Assembly (NCBI RefSeq): GCF_003014595.1
Contig: NZ_PYGK01000001.1
Span: 1 to 64,000 of the forward strand
From: Chitinophaga ginsengisoli
GTDB lineage: Bacteria > Bacteroidota > Bacteroidia > Chitinophagales > Chitinophagaceae
Reading direction: 5' to 3'
DNA: 64,000 nucleotides
The notes under the pieces were generated by a model. That model worked only from the letters and a program-made list of their open reading frames with translations. It ran no database searches and was not told where the DNA came from. Shown here one piece after another: positions 28,321 to 36,855 of the stretch. Every line of letters starts with the position of its first letter. The stretch's first letter is position 1. The translations under genes were made by a program, and so were the position numbers.

Positions 28321-29844
28321 ATGGAAAAGAAAAGAGCCATTCTCGTTATCATGGATGGATGGGGACAGGGACAAGTTCCTGCCGCTGACGCTATAGCGCA
28401 TGCCAAGACGCCTTTTGTAAGCAGTCTGTATTCTAAATATCCGCACAGTACGCTCGTTACCTGCGGAGAAGAAGTAGGTTTGCCGGAAGGCCAGATGGGT
28501 AATTCCGAAGTAGGCCACCTGAACCTCGGTGCAGGACGTATCGTGTACCAGGAACTGCAACGTATCAATGTAGCCATCCGCACCGGCGAACTGGCTGCCA
28601 ACAACGTTTTGCAGGACACTTTCAACTATGCAAAAGATAATGACAAAGCGCTGCACCTGATGGGCCTTGTCAGCGATGGCGGTGTACACTCGCACATCAC
28701 TCACCTGAAAGCACTGACACAGATAGCTAAAGATAAAGGACTGACCAAGGTATTCATTCACGCCTTCACTGATGGTCGTGATACTGATCCCAAAGGCGGT
28801 CTGGGTTACATGGAAGACCTCGTAGCTCACCTCCAGAAAACTACCGGCCAAGTAGCCACGATCACTGGCCGCTACTACGCAATGGACCGCGATAAACGCT
28901 GGGAACGTGTGAAACTGGCCTACGATGCACTGGTACAGGGTATCGGCACTCCTACACAGGATGCAATTACTGCTATCAAAGCATCTTACGCGGAAGGCGT
29001 TACTGATGAATTCATCAAACCTATCATCGTAACAGATGCCCAGCAGAAACCGATCACCACTATTCAACCGGGTGATGCAGTACTCTGCTTCAACTTCCGC
29101 ACTGATCGTTGCCGCGAGATCACACAGGTGCTTACGCAGCAGTCCTTCCCCGACTTTGGCATGGAACCGCTCGCACTGCACTATACGACCATGACCGAAT
29201 ATGACAAGACCTACAAAGGTGTGCATGTAATATTCGAAAACGATAACCTGCAGAATACACTGGGCGAAGTGCTGGAAGCAAACGACCGCACCCAGATCCG
29301 CATCGCAGAAACAGAAAAATACCCACACGTATCCTTCTTCTTCTCCGGTGGCCGTGAAAAAGAGTTCAACGGTGAACGCCGTCTGATCGTAGCTTCTCCT
29401 AAAGTAGCTACCTACGACCTGCAACCTGAGATGAGCGCCTACGAAGTAACCAACACCATCGTTCCTGAAATAGAAAGCAAATCTGCTGACTTTATCTGCC
29501 TCAACTTTGCGAATGCAGACATGGTAGGTCATACCGGTATCTGGGAAGCCGCTATCAAAGCGGTAGAAACAGTAGACGCCTGTGTGAACAAAGTAGTCAC
29601 TGCTGCCCTGGCAAATGGCTATACAGTGTTCCTTACCGCCGACCACGGTAATGCTGATTTCATGGTTAACAACGATGGTACGCCAAATACAGCGCATACC
29701 ACCAACCTGGTACCTTATTTTGTCATCAGCAACGACTTTAAAGGCGCTTTGAAACCGGGAAAATTGGGCGATGTGGCACCTACCATCCTTACGCTGATGG
29801 GCCTTCCTATTCCGAAGGAAATGTCCGGCAACGTACTGATCTAA
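28321..29844 (+). CDS. gpmI: 2,3-bisphosphoglycerate-independent phosphoglycerate mutase
   Basis: GpmI interconverts 3- and 2-phosphoglycerate in glycolysis and gluconeogenesis using two manganese ions and a phosphoserine intermediate. The 507-residue protein has the metal ligand Asp12 in LVIMDGWG, the active-site Ser62 in GQMGNSEVGHLN, the substrate-binding HAFTDGRDTDPKGG and GRYYAMDRDKRWER blocks, and the alkaline-phosphatase-like metal site NFANADMVGHTG and TADHGNAD near the C-terminus. Length matches the family (about 510). It is a single gene followed by two hairpins. The 471-residue antisense frame over it is only a codon-bias shadow. Confidence 0.97.
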   Translation: MEKKRAILVIMDGWGQGQVPAADAIAHAKTPFVSSLYSKYPHSTLVTCGEEVGLPEGQMGNSEVGHLNLGAGRIVYQELQRINVAIRTGELAANNVLQDTFNYAKDNDKALHLMGLVSDGGVHSHITHLKALTQIAKDKGLTKVFIHAFTDGRDTDPKGGLGYMEDLVAHLQKTTGQVATITGRYYAMDRDKRWERVKLAYDALVQGIGTPTQDAITAIKASYAEGVTDEFIKPIIVTDAQQKPITTIQPGDAVLCFNFRTDRCREITQVLTQQSFPDFGMEPLALHYTTMTEYDKTYKGVHVIFENDNLQNTLGEVLEANDRTQIRIAETEKYPHVSFFFSGGREKEFNGERRLIVASPKVATYDLQPEMSAYEVTNTIVPEIESKSADFICLNFANADMVGHTGIWEAAIKAVETVDACVNKVVTAALANGYTVFLTADHGNADFMVNNDGTPNTAHTTNLVPYFVISNDFKGALKPGKLGDVAPTILTLMGLPIPKEMSGNVLI

Positions 29845-29871
29845 GTATTAAAGTATTATATAAACACTTTG

Positions 29872-29908
29872 GAAAGCTGTCCGCCGTAGGCGCGACAGCT
29901 TTCTTATT
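29872..29908 (+). terminator. Intrinsic terminator after gpmI
   Basis: GAAAGCTGTC (29872-29881) pairs with GACAGCTTTC (29894-29903) and runs into TTATTTTA. It starts 28 bases past the gpmI stop. Confidence 0.85.
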
Positions 29909-29994
29909 TTATATTATTCTGATGCTGTAACTATTCGCCGAGATAATACGTTTTACGTTTTTTAGTGCTCTCGACAGATTTGCTCATGCATCAG

Positions 29995-30026
29995 ATGCGC
30001 CGTTTTTACGGCGCATTAACTTTTTT
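29995..30026 (+). terminator. Second hairpin terminator after gpmI
   Basis: Perfect 9-bp arms (29995-30003 and 30008-30016) with a TTTT loop are followed by TAAC and a six-T run. It is probably a back-up terminator, or insulates the next gene. Confidence 0.65.
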
Positions 30027-30077
30027 ATAGTATTTGCTTTCCATTATCATATACACGCAGCTTTAAACGTTCTTCCC

Positions 30078-30085
30078 TAAATTTG
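30078..30085 (+). promoter_or_regulatory. -7 element directly ahead of a lipoprotein start
   Basis: TAAATTTG fits TAnnTTTG and ends only 4 bases before the ATG at 30090, so if used, the message would begin at or next to the start codon. Confidence 0.45.
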
Positions 30086-30089
30086 CAGG

Positions 30090-30662
30090 ATGGATCATCG
30101 TTTTTCATGGACATTGGTGGTTGTTGCTGCGCTCACCGCTTCATGCGGTACCGGAAGCAGTACCGGACAGGGCAAAGGACATACATACAGGGATCTCAAA
30201 GGTTATTTTCAGGAAGAACTGAATAATATAAATACACATAAGCCGGCCTTACAGAAGACCATCGTCCTGAACGGCCAACGGGATAGTCTGACCATTACCA
30301 CCCCGGATTCAACACAGTTACAACACCTCCTGGCCCCCTTTCTGGAAGTGGATCTGAACAAACCGTCCCTCCAGGGAGCATACGATACCATTCTGCTGGC
30401 AGATCAGTTTACAGGTACACATTCCCTTATGTACAAGGCCAGAAATATGGCCACCGTACCCCAGGAAGTGATCATGAATATTGACAACCAGCAACATATC
30501 ACGAATGTGCAGATGAATAAGCACGTCTCAAACCTGGTATATGAATACCAGCAAAACCTGGTGTACCAGCATAACAAACATATCCGCATTGTGACCTGGC
30601 AGAAGATCGCATTTTTGCCCGCCAGGGAACTGGATGTGAAGGTTCTGCTCAGACACCCCTAA
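30090..30662 (+). CDS. Putative lipoprotein of unknown function upstream of uvrC
   Basis: Product not recognised. The 190-residue protein has a lipoprotein signal, MDHRFSWTLVVVAALTASC, with the Cys at residue 19. A Gly/Ser/Thr linker (20-30) follows, then a single domain of about 160 residues (TYRDLKGYFQEEL ... VLRHP-like end) with alternating beta-strand character (KTIVLNGQRDSLTI, EVIMNIDNQQHITNVQ). It precedes uvrC by 17 bases and both read the same way, so they may be co-transcribed, though a functional link is not evident. The ATG lies just after a -7 promoter element. Confidence 0.75.
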   Translation: MDHRFSWTLVVVAALTASCGTGSSTGQGKGHTYRDLKGYFQEELNNINTHKPALQKTIVLNGQRDSLTITTPDSTQLQHLLAPFLEVDLNKPSLQGAYDTILLADQFTGTHSLMYKARNMATVPQEVIMNIDNQQHITNVQMNKHVSNLVYEYQQNLVYQHNKHIRIVTWQKIAFLPARELDVKVLLRHP

Positions 30663-30679
30663 CAGATCTTCTTTAGAAC

Positions 30680-32515
30680 ATGACAGCAGCGGAGTTTCAA
30701 CAGATATCACATACCATACCCCTTCAACCCGGCATTTATAAATATTACAGCGAAGCCGGTGAACTGCTTTACGTAGGAAAAGCCAAAAGCCTGCGTAAAA
30801 GGGTTAGCTCATATTTTGTAAAGAATCACGATAACTATAAAACACGCCGGTTGGTAGAAACAATTCATCATATTGAATTTACCATCGTCGGCTCAGAACA
30901 GGATGCCTTCCTGCTGGAAAATTCACTGATCAAACAGTTCCAGCCGAAGTTTAACATCAACCTGAAGGATGACAAAACCTATCCTTACATCGTTATAAAA
31001 CATGAATCATATCCCCGTGTATTCCTGACTCGTAATGTGATTAAAGACGGTTCAGAATACCTTGGGCCATTCACATCCGTAGGCCGTGTACGCGAACTGC
31101 TGGAAGTGATCCGTTACAACATTCCCCTGCGCACCTGCAACCTGAACCTCTCGCCGCAAAACGTCAATAAAGGGAAATACAAGGTATGCCTGGAGTATCA
31201 CCTCGGCAACTGTAAAGGTCCCTGTGAAGGATTGCAGACGGATGAAGATTACAGGGAGGGACTACAACAGGTAAAGAACATCCTCAGGGGAAATCTCAGC
31301 CCTGTTTTACAGATGTTCCGCACCCAGATGCAGGAACATGCCATGAACATGGAATTTGAGAAAGCAGAGATAGTAAGAAAGAAAATAGAAAGTCTGCAGG
31401 CGTATCAGGCCAAATCAACGATCGTAAATGCCCGCATAGGCAATGTGGACGTATTCTCCATCATCAGTGAAGGCAACTATGCCTATGTGAACTACCTGCG
31501 GGTACTGAATGGTACCATTGCAGATACCAAAACGGTCACACTGGAGAAAAAGCTGGAAGAAGATGATACTGAAGTACTGACCTATGCTGTCAGCTACCTG
31601 CGCGATGCTTTCCAGAGCCTGACGCGGGAGATCATTGTACCTATCGAGATAGAATATCCGGAAGAACATGTTACGGTATCCGTACCCAAAGCAGGGGATA
31701 AAAAGAAACTGCTGGAGCTTTCCGAAAAGAACGTGAACTATTTCAAAGAGGAATTATACCGCAAAAAGATCCTGCACCTGGAAGGCAAGAGTGATATGGA
31801 AAGGAAGAAGGTGCTGTACCAGTTACAGGCCGATCTCGAACTACAGGAGCTTCCTCTGCATATTGAGTGTTTCGATAACTCCAACTTCCAGGGAAGCTAC
31901 CCGGTATCGGCCTGCGTGGTGTTCAAAGACGGCGTTGCATCCAAGAAAGATTACCGCCATTTCAATATCAAGACAGTACAGGGTATCAACGACTTCGCCT
32001 CCATGAAAGAGGTGGTATACCGTCGTTACGCCCGTTTATTGGCAGAACAGCAACCATTGCCCCAGCTGGTGATCATAGATGGCGGTAAAGGCCAGCTTGG
32101 ATCAGCCATGGAAAGTATACGCGAGCTGGACCTCATCGGCAGTATGACCGTAGTAGGCCTGGCTAAGAATGAAGAAGAGATCTTTTTCCCTGGCGACAAG
32201 GACAGTATCAAACTGCCTTATGATAGTGAAAGCCTGAAACTCATCCGCCGGGTGCGTGATGAGGTACACCGTTTCGGTATCACTTTCCACCGCCAGAAGC
32301 GCAGCAAAGGCACCTTTAAGAACGAGCTGGAAGGTATCAAGGGAATAGGAGAGAATACCGCCACCCAGCTCCTGAAAACCTTCCGTTCCGTGGCGAAAAT
32401 AAAACTCCTTTCGGAGGATGATCTAGTAAAGGAAATAGGCGCCGCCAAAGCAAAACTGGTCTACGCCCATTTCCATCCTGCCACCGGCGAAGCGGATACG
32501 CCTGCAGCGTCATAA
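30680..32515 (+). CDS. uvrC: Excinuclease ABC subunit C
   Basis: UvrC makes the 3' and 5' incisions around a DNA lesion recognised by UvrA/UvrB. The 611-residue protein has the N-terminal GIY-YIG nuclease (about 16-95, PGIYKYYSEAGELLYVGKAKSLRKR). It also has a cysteine-rich stretch (CNLNLSPQNVNKGKYKVCLEYHLGNCKGPC), the UVR motif that binds UvrB (about 205-240), the RNase H-like second nuclease (ECFDNSNFQGSYPVSACVVF and VIIDGGKGQL) and C-terminal helix-hairpin-helix motifs (ELEGIKGIGENTATQLLKTF). All expected parts are present and the length is normal. The uvrA and uvrB genes lie elsewhere. Confidence 0.96.
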   Translation: MTAAEFQQISHTIPLQPGIYKYYSEAGELLYVGKAKSLRKRVSSYFVKNHDNYKTRRLVETIHHIEFTIVGSEQDAFLLENSLIKQFQPKFNINLKDDKTYPYIVIKHESYPRVFLTRNVIKDGSEYLGPFTSVGRVRELLEVIRYNIPLRTCNLNLSPQNVNKGKYKVCLEYHLGNCKGPCEGLQTDEDYREGLQQVKNILRGNLSPVLQMFRTQMQEHAMNMEFEKAEIVRKKIESLQAYQAKSTIVNARIGNVDVFSIISEGNYAYVNYLRVLNGTIADTKTVTLEKKLEEDDTEVLTYAVSYLRDAFQSLTREIIVPIEIEYPEEHVTVSVPKAGDKKKLLELSEKNVNYFKEELYRKKILHLEGKSDMERKKVLYQLQADLELQELPLHIECFDNSNFQGSYPVSACVVFKDGVASKKDYRHFNIKTVQGINDFASMKEVVYRRYARLLAEQQPLPQLVIIDGGKGQLGSAMESIRELDLIGSMTVVGLAKNEEEIFFPGDKDSIKLPYDSESLKLIRRVRDEVHRFGITFHRQKRSKGTFKNELEGIKGIGENTATQLLKTFRSVAKIKLLSEDDLVKEIGAAKAKLVYAHFHPATGEADTPAAS

Positions 32516-32542
32516 TACATTCTTTCCAGGTCTATATTGTGA

Positions 32543-33112
32543 TTATGCCTTGGCCCTCAGCGCCTGGGCCATATGGCGGCGTTCGTGTGCTATAACGAAA
32601 CGGAAAGTATCTCCCAGTGAAAATTTCAGCCAGTTACCCAAAGTGGTAGGGATCTTCAGGCTTTGCAGGTTCACATATTGCGCCTGATCGAGCAGGGCTT
32701 TCGTTTTCTGCTGCCATTCAATAAACTCCGACACTACCTTTCCTGCGTCCAGATCTGACATAGGACGATAAGCCTTCGGTGCCTGCATCTTCATTCCAGG
32801 CTGACCGTTTGTTTTCGGCTCCATCATCTTCGTAAAATAGTTTCCCAGCCATCCGCTTTTGAAGGTAGCTGCCGGTGGGAGACTGCTGGTCAATCCGGAT
32901 TGGATAGCTTTTTCCATCGCAGGTACATAAAAACGGGAATAGGCATTGAGGTGATCCAGGCATTGGGCCACACTCCATTTTTCCGGAGCTGGTTGTCTAA
33001 GGAGGATCTGTTGGGGAGCGTTTACAAATTGTTCGTTGGCCGTTTTCAGCAGATCATCCATCTGCAGGTGAAGTGCTTTCAGTAGATCAGGGGTCTCAAT
33101 TTTCGCGGACAT
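32543..33112 (-). CDS. DinB-like (YfiT/DUF664-type) metal-site protein
   Basis: A 189-residue four-helix-bundle protein of the DinB/YfiT superfamily. The KWSVAQCLDHLNAYSRFYVPAM segment (about 47-68) carries the first metal-ligand His, and the C-terminal GDTFRFVIAHERRHMAQALRA carries two more, giving the usual three-His nickel or zinc site. Members include bacillithiol S-transferases and other thiol-transferases, but many have no known substrate. It faces uvrC with 27 bases between stops. The promoter lies in the 104 bases shared with the gldN terminator side. Confidence 0.85.
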   Translation of the reverse strand: MSAKIETPDLLKALHLQMDDLLKTANEQFVNAPQQILLRQPAPEKWSVAQCLDHLNAYSRFYVPAMEKAIQSGLTSSLPPAATFKSGWLGNYFTKMMEPKTNGQPGMKMQAPKAYRPMSDLDAGKVVSEFIEWQQKTKALLDQAQYVNLQSLKIPTTLGNWLKFSLGDTFRFVIAHERRHMAQALRAKA

Positions 33113-33156
33113 AATACAGGTGATTGATTGGCCACAAAATTAACGGGGGAAAAGGG

Positions 33157-33192
33157 AAAAACAAAAGGGAGCCTGTTAGACAGACTCCCTTT
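33157..33192 (-). terminator. Intrinsic terminator of the gldKLMN operon
   Basis: A 13-bp stem with one mismatch (33164-33176 with 33180-33192) is followed on the minus strand by a T-rich run. It starts 24 bases past the gldN stop and marks the end of the operon. Confidence 0.8.
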
Positions 33193-33216
33193 CAGTTTCT
33201 TTATACTGCGAGCAGA

Positions 33217-34269
33217 TTAATACTGCCACATATCCTGTTCTTTGTTAAAGATTTTATCCTTAACCGCCTGACCTTCCAGGAGGCGCATGGTACCATCTTT
33301 AATGTAATCTTTGATCTCGCGGTTGTAAGTGTTGTTTTCCTTGATCACAAAGCTGGAGAAGAAACGCATTTCGAAAAGGTCTTCCCAACTCATGGTTGCC
33401 GCATCATTATTCTGGTTGTATACATCATATCTGGCCAGTACAGGACGCAGATCAGGATAATATACCCAGAACAGCGGAATAGCTGCACGGAAGGAACCAT
33501 CTTCATTCATACGCGCTACCATTGGTGCAATACCAAGGATACGTACTTTCAGTGCAGATGCTTCTTTATCGAACACCCAGATTTCTTTGATCTTGTACTG
33601 AACGATAGTACGTGGGTCAAATTCATCACGGGTAGTTACCATTTTCTCTTCACCGGTTACAGGGTCGATACTACGAACTGTCTTTTCTTCGCCGCTCAGT
33701 TTAGTCTGAATGTCAGCATAAGGCAGTACGGTAGTAAACCTGTCGTCGATAGCACTGAACGCTTCGATTTCCTTGCTCTTAATCGCGTTGAGTAGGATAT
33801 TAATGAACAGCTGGTTTGTACCATTTTCATCCTCAACATTATACTGGAAAGGAAGGTTCATCTTTTCGCGGGTGTCGATCACCTGCCATATCTTCTTTTC
33901 CCAGAATTCGTCATCTGAGCGGATATGGTCGTAAGCGATGGGCACACGGTCCTTGATGAAGTTCTTTTCAGAGATGCCATCCGTACGCAGGGATTTGCGT
34001 GGGGTATCTACTGGGATACCAATACCATCCGGGCGTTGGGATGCCGCATCAGCTGTAGGAGCTGGCGGTGGTGGTGTGGCAACGCTGTTACCGGTAGCTG
34101 GATTCACAACTGAAGCATCCTGTGTTGGTGCAGCGTTATCTGCCCCTGTGGTACGACGTGTTGTTCCTCCGCCGCCACGACGGCGACCTTGTGCGTTTAC
34201 CTCTGTTGCCAATACTAATACCAGCAGGAGGGAACACCAACCAATTCTGTTAAGGATGACTGCTCGCAT
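33217..34269 (-). CDS. gldN: Type IX secretion ring component GldN
   Basis: GldN (PorN) forms the periplasmic ring attached to GldK under the outer membrane in the T9SS. The 350-residue protein has a signal peptide to about residue 27 (EVNAQ) and a low-complexity Gly/Arg/Thr then Pro/Ala stretch (28-85). The conserved domain then runs to the C-terminus (IPVDTPRKSLRTDGISEKNFIKDRVPIAYDHIRSDDEFWEKKIWQVIDTREKMN ... MSWEDLFEMRFFSSFVIKE). It is the last gene of gldK-L-M-N, 11 bases after gldM, and is followed by a terminator. The order and lengths match the canonical locus. Confidence 0.95.
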   Translation of the reverse strand: MRAVILNRIGWCSLLLVLVLATEVNAQGRRRGGGGTTRRTTGADNAAPTQDASVVNPATGNSVATPPPPAPTADAASQRPDGIGIPVDTPRKSLRTDGISEKNFIKDRVPIAYDHIRSDDEFWEKKIWQVIDTREKMNLPFQYNVEDENGTNQLFINILLNAIKSKEIEAFSAIDDRFTTVLPYADIQTKLSGEEKTVRSIDPVTGEEKMVTTRDEFDPRTIVQYKIKEIWVFDKEASALKVRILGIAPMVARMNEDGSFRAAIPLFWVYYPDLRPVLARYDVYNQNNDAATMSWEDLFEMRFFSSFVIKENNTYNREIKDYIKDGTMRLLEGQAVKDKIFNKEQDMWQY

Positions 34270-34280
34270 AAAAAATAATA

Positions 34281-35813
34281 TTAGTTAATCTTGAAATTGA
34301 CGTTAGGCATATCTCTTACCCTTCCATCCGGACCTTTTATGCGGATGTTATCGAAGTATACGATATCACCTGCTCTCATGGAACGGATCGCCGGCAGTAC
34401 GCTGCTTGGGAAGTAAGCGGAGTTTGCATCAGCTTCTGCGTAGTCTTTACCTTTTGCGTCGATGCCGATACGATAGCTAACAACATCGTATTTAACACCT
34501 TCGAAAAGGAAGTCTTCCAGGTCAGCACGTAAACCGCCCTGTACTTTAAACTCAGCAGCCTTCATGAAAGGACCTCTGCTCAAACCCACTTTCATCACCG
34601 GATCAGGAATGTATTTGATACGGAATTCTTTAGAACCCAGTGTTTTTACCTTACCATCGATATCACCATTTACAGTGATCATCGCAGTACCTGGTTTGCT
34701 AACTATTACAGCATATTTACCTGCACCGGTCTTAGTCATGCTACCGTTATTGATACCTGCGGATACTTTTTCAGCAGGAACACCACCGGCAGAGATGGAG
34801 ATCGGATTCGACAGACCAATGTACAGTACATTCATTTTGTCGGCAGAAATGGAAGTAGTAGAAGCACCTACACTATAAGTTTCATTGAAAGGCATGTTAA
34901 TTACCTGGCCACTTGGGTCAGTCATCTTAACAGTACCAGAGATGGTTTTTTCACCGATACCGGAAACCACCATTGTATATGTACCCAGACCTTCGCTTGC
35001 AGTTACAGAAGAACCGTTCACTACGATCTCAGGATTTACAGTGCTGCTATAAGCACCCACTGCTACTGAAGCTGTCAGCGTCTGACCTTCCATCAGATTC
35101 TTTGAGTTCAGAGAAACGAAAGGCTTGATCTTATCAAAGTGGAAATCTCTTTTACCGATCTGCGCATACAGGTCATCAATAATCAGGGATTCTGAGTTCT
35201 TGATGTCATTCTGGAATTTACTCAGAATGGTTACAGCTGCGATAGTAGGCACCATGTTGAAGTGATAGGAAGTCCAGTCTTTTGCAGGACCATGGCTACC
35301 ATGTGCTTTACCAATTTCGATATGCAGCGGTAATGATTTTTCAAACTTTGCTTTATCCTTAGCCTCTACGTAAGTCAGTAACTTACCACGTAATTCAGTC
35401 AGCTTCTGTTCCAGCAAAGGACCCTGTTTCTGATTCTCCATCACACGGGTAGGAGCATCCAGGTTATCTTTACTTTTCAGCTCACCAAATTCGTCACGTC
35501 CACCACTCTCTCTAACGATTCTCTCTTTCAGTGAATCCAGGAAGGTGTACATTTCGGCAGAAGCTGCCTTTACCTGTTCTGCTTTCTGTTTGAAAGGACC
35601 TGCTTTTGCAGCATCGGTCTTCATTTTCTCATCAAAAGCCAGATAGGTATCGTTATTTTTTCCGGTGATGGAAGTATTCGAAGTTTCTATTGAGTTGTTT
35701 ACTATATTAAATGCGTTCAATATCTCAGCAGAGACGTTCAATGCCAGCATGGCCGTCAAGACCAGGTACATGATATTGATCATCTTTTGCCTGGGATCTT
35801 TAGGTAGTGCCAT
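34281..35813 (-). CDS. gldM: Type IX secretion/gliding motor protein GldM
   Basis: GldM (PorM) is the periplasm-spanning rotor partner of GldL; together they form the proton-driven T9SS/gliding motor. The 510-residue protein has one N-terminal transmembrane helix (about 11-31, MINIMYLVLTAMLALNVSAE). Four periplasmic domains follow: a helical bundle (about 35-220) and three Ig-like beta domains (VSLNSKNLMEGQTLTASVAVGAY; SNPISISAGGVPAEKV; the C-terminal FKVQGGLRADLEDFLFEGV block). The N-terminal PKDPRQKMINIMYLVLTAMLALN is a hallmark of GldM. It lies 61 bases after gldL and 11 before gldN. Confidence 0.96.
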   Translation of the reverse strand: MALPKDPRQKMINIMYLVLTAMLALNVSAEILNAFNIVNNSIETSNTSITGKNNDTYLAFDEKMKTDAAKAGPFKQKAEQVKAASAEMYTFLDSLKERIVRESGGRDEFGELKSKDNLDAPTRVMENQKQGPLLEQKLTELRGKLLTYVEAKDKAKFEKSLPLHIEIGKAHGSHGPAKDWTSYHFNMVPTIAAVTILSKFQNDIKNSESLIIDDLYAQIGKRDFHFDKIKPFVSLNSKNLMEGQTLTASVAVGAYSSTVNPEIVVNGSSVTASEGLGTYTMVVSGIGEKTISGTVKMTDPSGQVINMPFNETYSVGASTTSISADKMNVLYIGLSNPISISAGGVPAEKVSAGINNGSMTKTGAGKYAVIVSKPGTAMITVNGDIDGKVKTLGSKEFRIKYIPDPVMKVGLSRGPFMKAAEFKVQGGLRADLEDFLFEGVKYDVVSYRIGIDAKGKDYAEADANSAYFPSSVLPAIRSMRAGDIVYFDNIRIKGPDGRVRDMPNVNFKIN

Positions 35814-35874
35814 AGTTTGTTCTCAGGTTTGAATGATTGTCTGTTGTTAATTCAAATAAACTATAAGCGTTACC

Positions 35875-36624
35875 TTATCTCGCACTGTGCATAGCGCTGA
35901 GCATGTTACCGTAAACGGTGTTCAGGCTAGTCAGGTTATGAGCCAGTTTAGAGATCTGATCCTGTGTTTTGCGCGCATCGTCTACGCTGCTGGTCATTGC
36001 CTGGGATACATTCAGCAGATTGCTATAGAAGTTGTTCATAGCTTTCAGGTGATTGTTAGTATCCTGCAGTTCCAGTTCGTAGATAGCATTCAGGGAAGCC
36101 AGGTTTTTGGTCATACCCTGCATCTGCTCATGGAAGCTTCTTGTAGATTCAGAAGCACTGTTGAAAGAAGATACAGCTGAAGCAGCAGTAGTGTAAGCGT
36201 GAGCTACGTTGCCAATTGCGCTAGCAGCTTCTCTTGTTTTTTGTGTGTAATCACCTGTAGCGGCAACTACGTCACTGATATCCCGCATTTTATCTACTGT
36301 GGAACCTAATTTCTGGAAGTTCTCGCTTAAGCGCTGCAGACTTACTGGAGTGATGTCAGCTTCTTCCAGCATTTTATCCAGACCAGCCAGAGCAGGGCTG
36401 CCACCGGAAACAACTGCTACATGAGCTGCGCCCTCGTGACCACCGCTATCCGGTACGAATGCATAAACGAAGAAGATGAGTGCTTCAGTGCTCAAACCAA
36501 CGATCAGGGCGATATCCGCGCCTGGCCAGTGTTGCAGTTTGAACAACGCTCCGATAATTACTACTGATGCTGCGACACAAACAAAGAAATTAAGCCATTT
36601 CGATGTAGTAGGATTCATAGCCAT
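35875..36624 (-). CDS. gldL: Type IX secretion/gliding motor protein GldL
   Basis: GldL (PorL) is the inner-membrane stator of the T9SS motor and harvests the proton gradient. The 249-residue protein has two transmembrane helices at about 10-29 and 36-55 (LNFFVCVAASVVIIGALFK-LQHWPGADIALIVGLSTEALIFFVYAF). The conserved Lys and Glu of the helices used in proton transfer are in place. A long cytoplasmic coiled-coil tail (about 100-249) follows. The start is the ATG at 36624; a second ATG lies two codons in. A 231-base gap to gldK upstream holds no credible gene. It is operonic with gldM and gldN. Confidence 0.95.
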   Translation of the reverse strand: MAMNPTTSKWLNFFVCVAASVVIIGALFKLQHWPGADIALIVGLSTEALIFFVYAFVPDSGGHEGAAHVAVVSGGSPALAGLDKMLEEADITPVSLQRLSENFQKLGSTVDKMRDISDVVAATGDYTQKTREAASAIGNVAHAYTTAASAVSSFNSASESTRSFHEQMQGMTKNLASLNAIYELELQDTNNHLKAMNNFYSNLLNVSQAMTSSVDDARKTQDQISKLAHNLTSLNTVYGNMLSAMHSAR

Positions 36625-36855
36625 AGGTCAAAATTTACTGGTTAAAGTGTTAAAGGTTAAATTGTTATGGAATAGTTGTTGCTCAACGATGATTTGCAGT
36701 TTCCCAATGTACATCATACGGTTTCTCATATCAACATATTTAAGTTTGATTATCTCACACATGCCCGTCCCAAAGGCATACAGGAATATTGGTCCTGTCT
36801 CTTCGATACTGCCTGTTTTCTCGCTCATCTATCCGTAATGGCTGTTCTATACTTG

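Noticed and set aside
28282..29697. A 471-codon antisense frame across gpmI
   Set aside because: It lies exactly opposite the phosphoglycerate mutase gene, has no family features, and is explained by codon bias on the sense strand.
36628..36828. A 66-codon frame between gldK and gldL
   Set aside because: No signal, motif or good start context; probably untranslated operon spacer.
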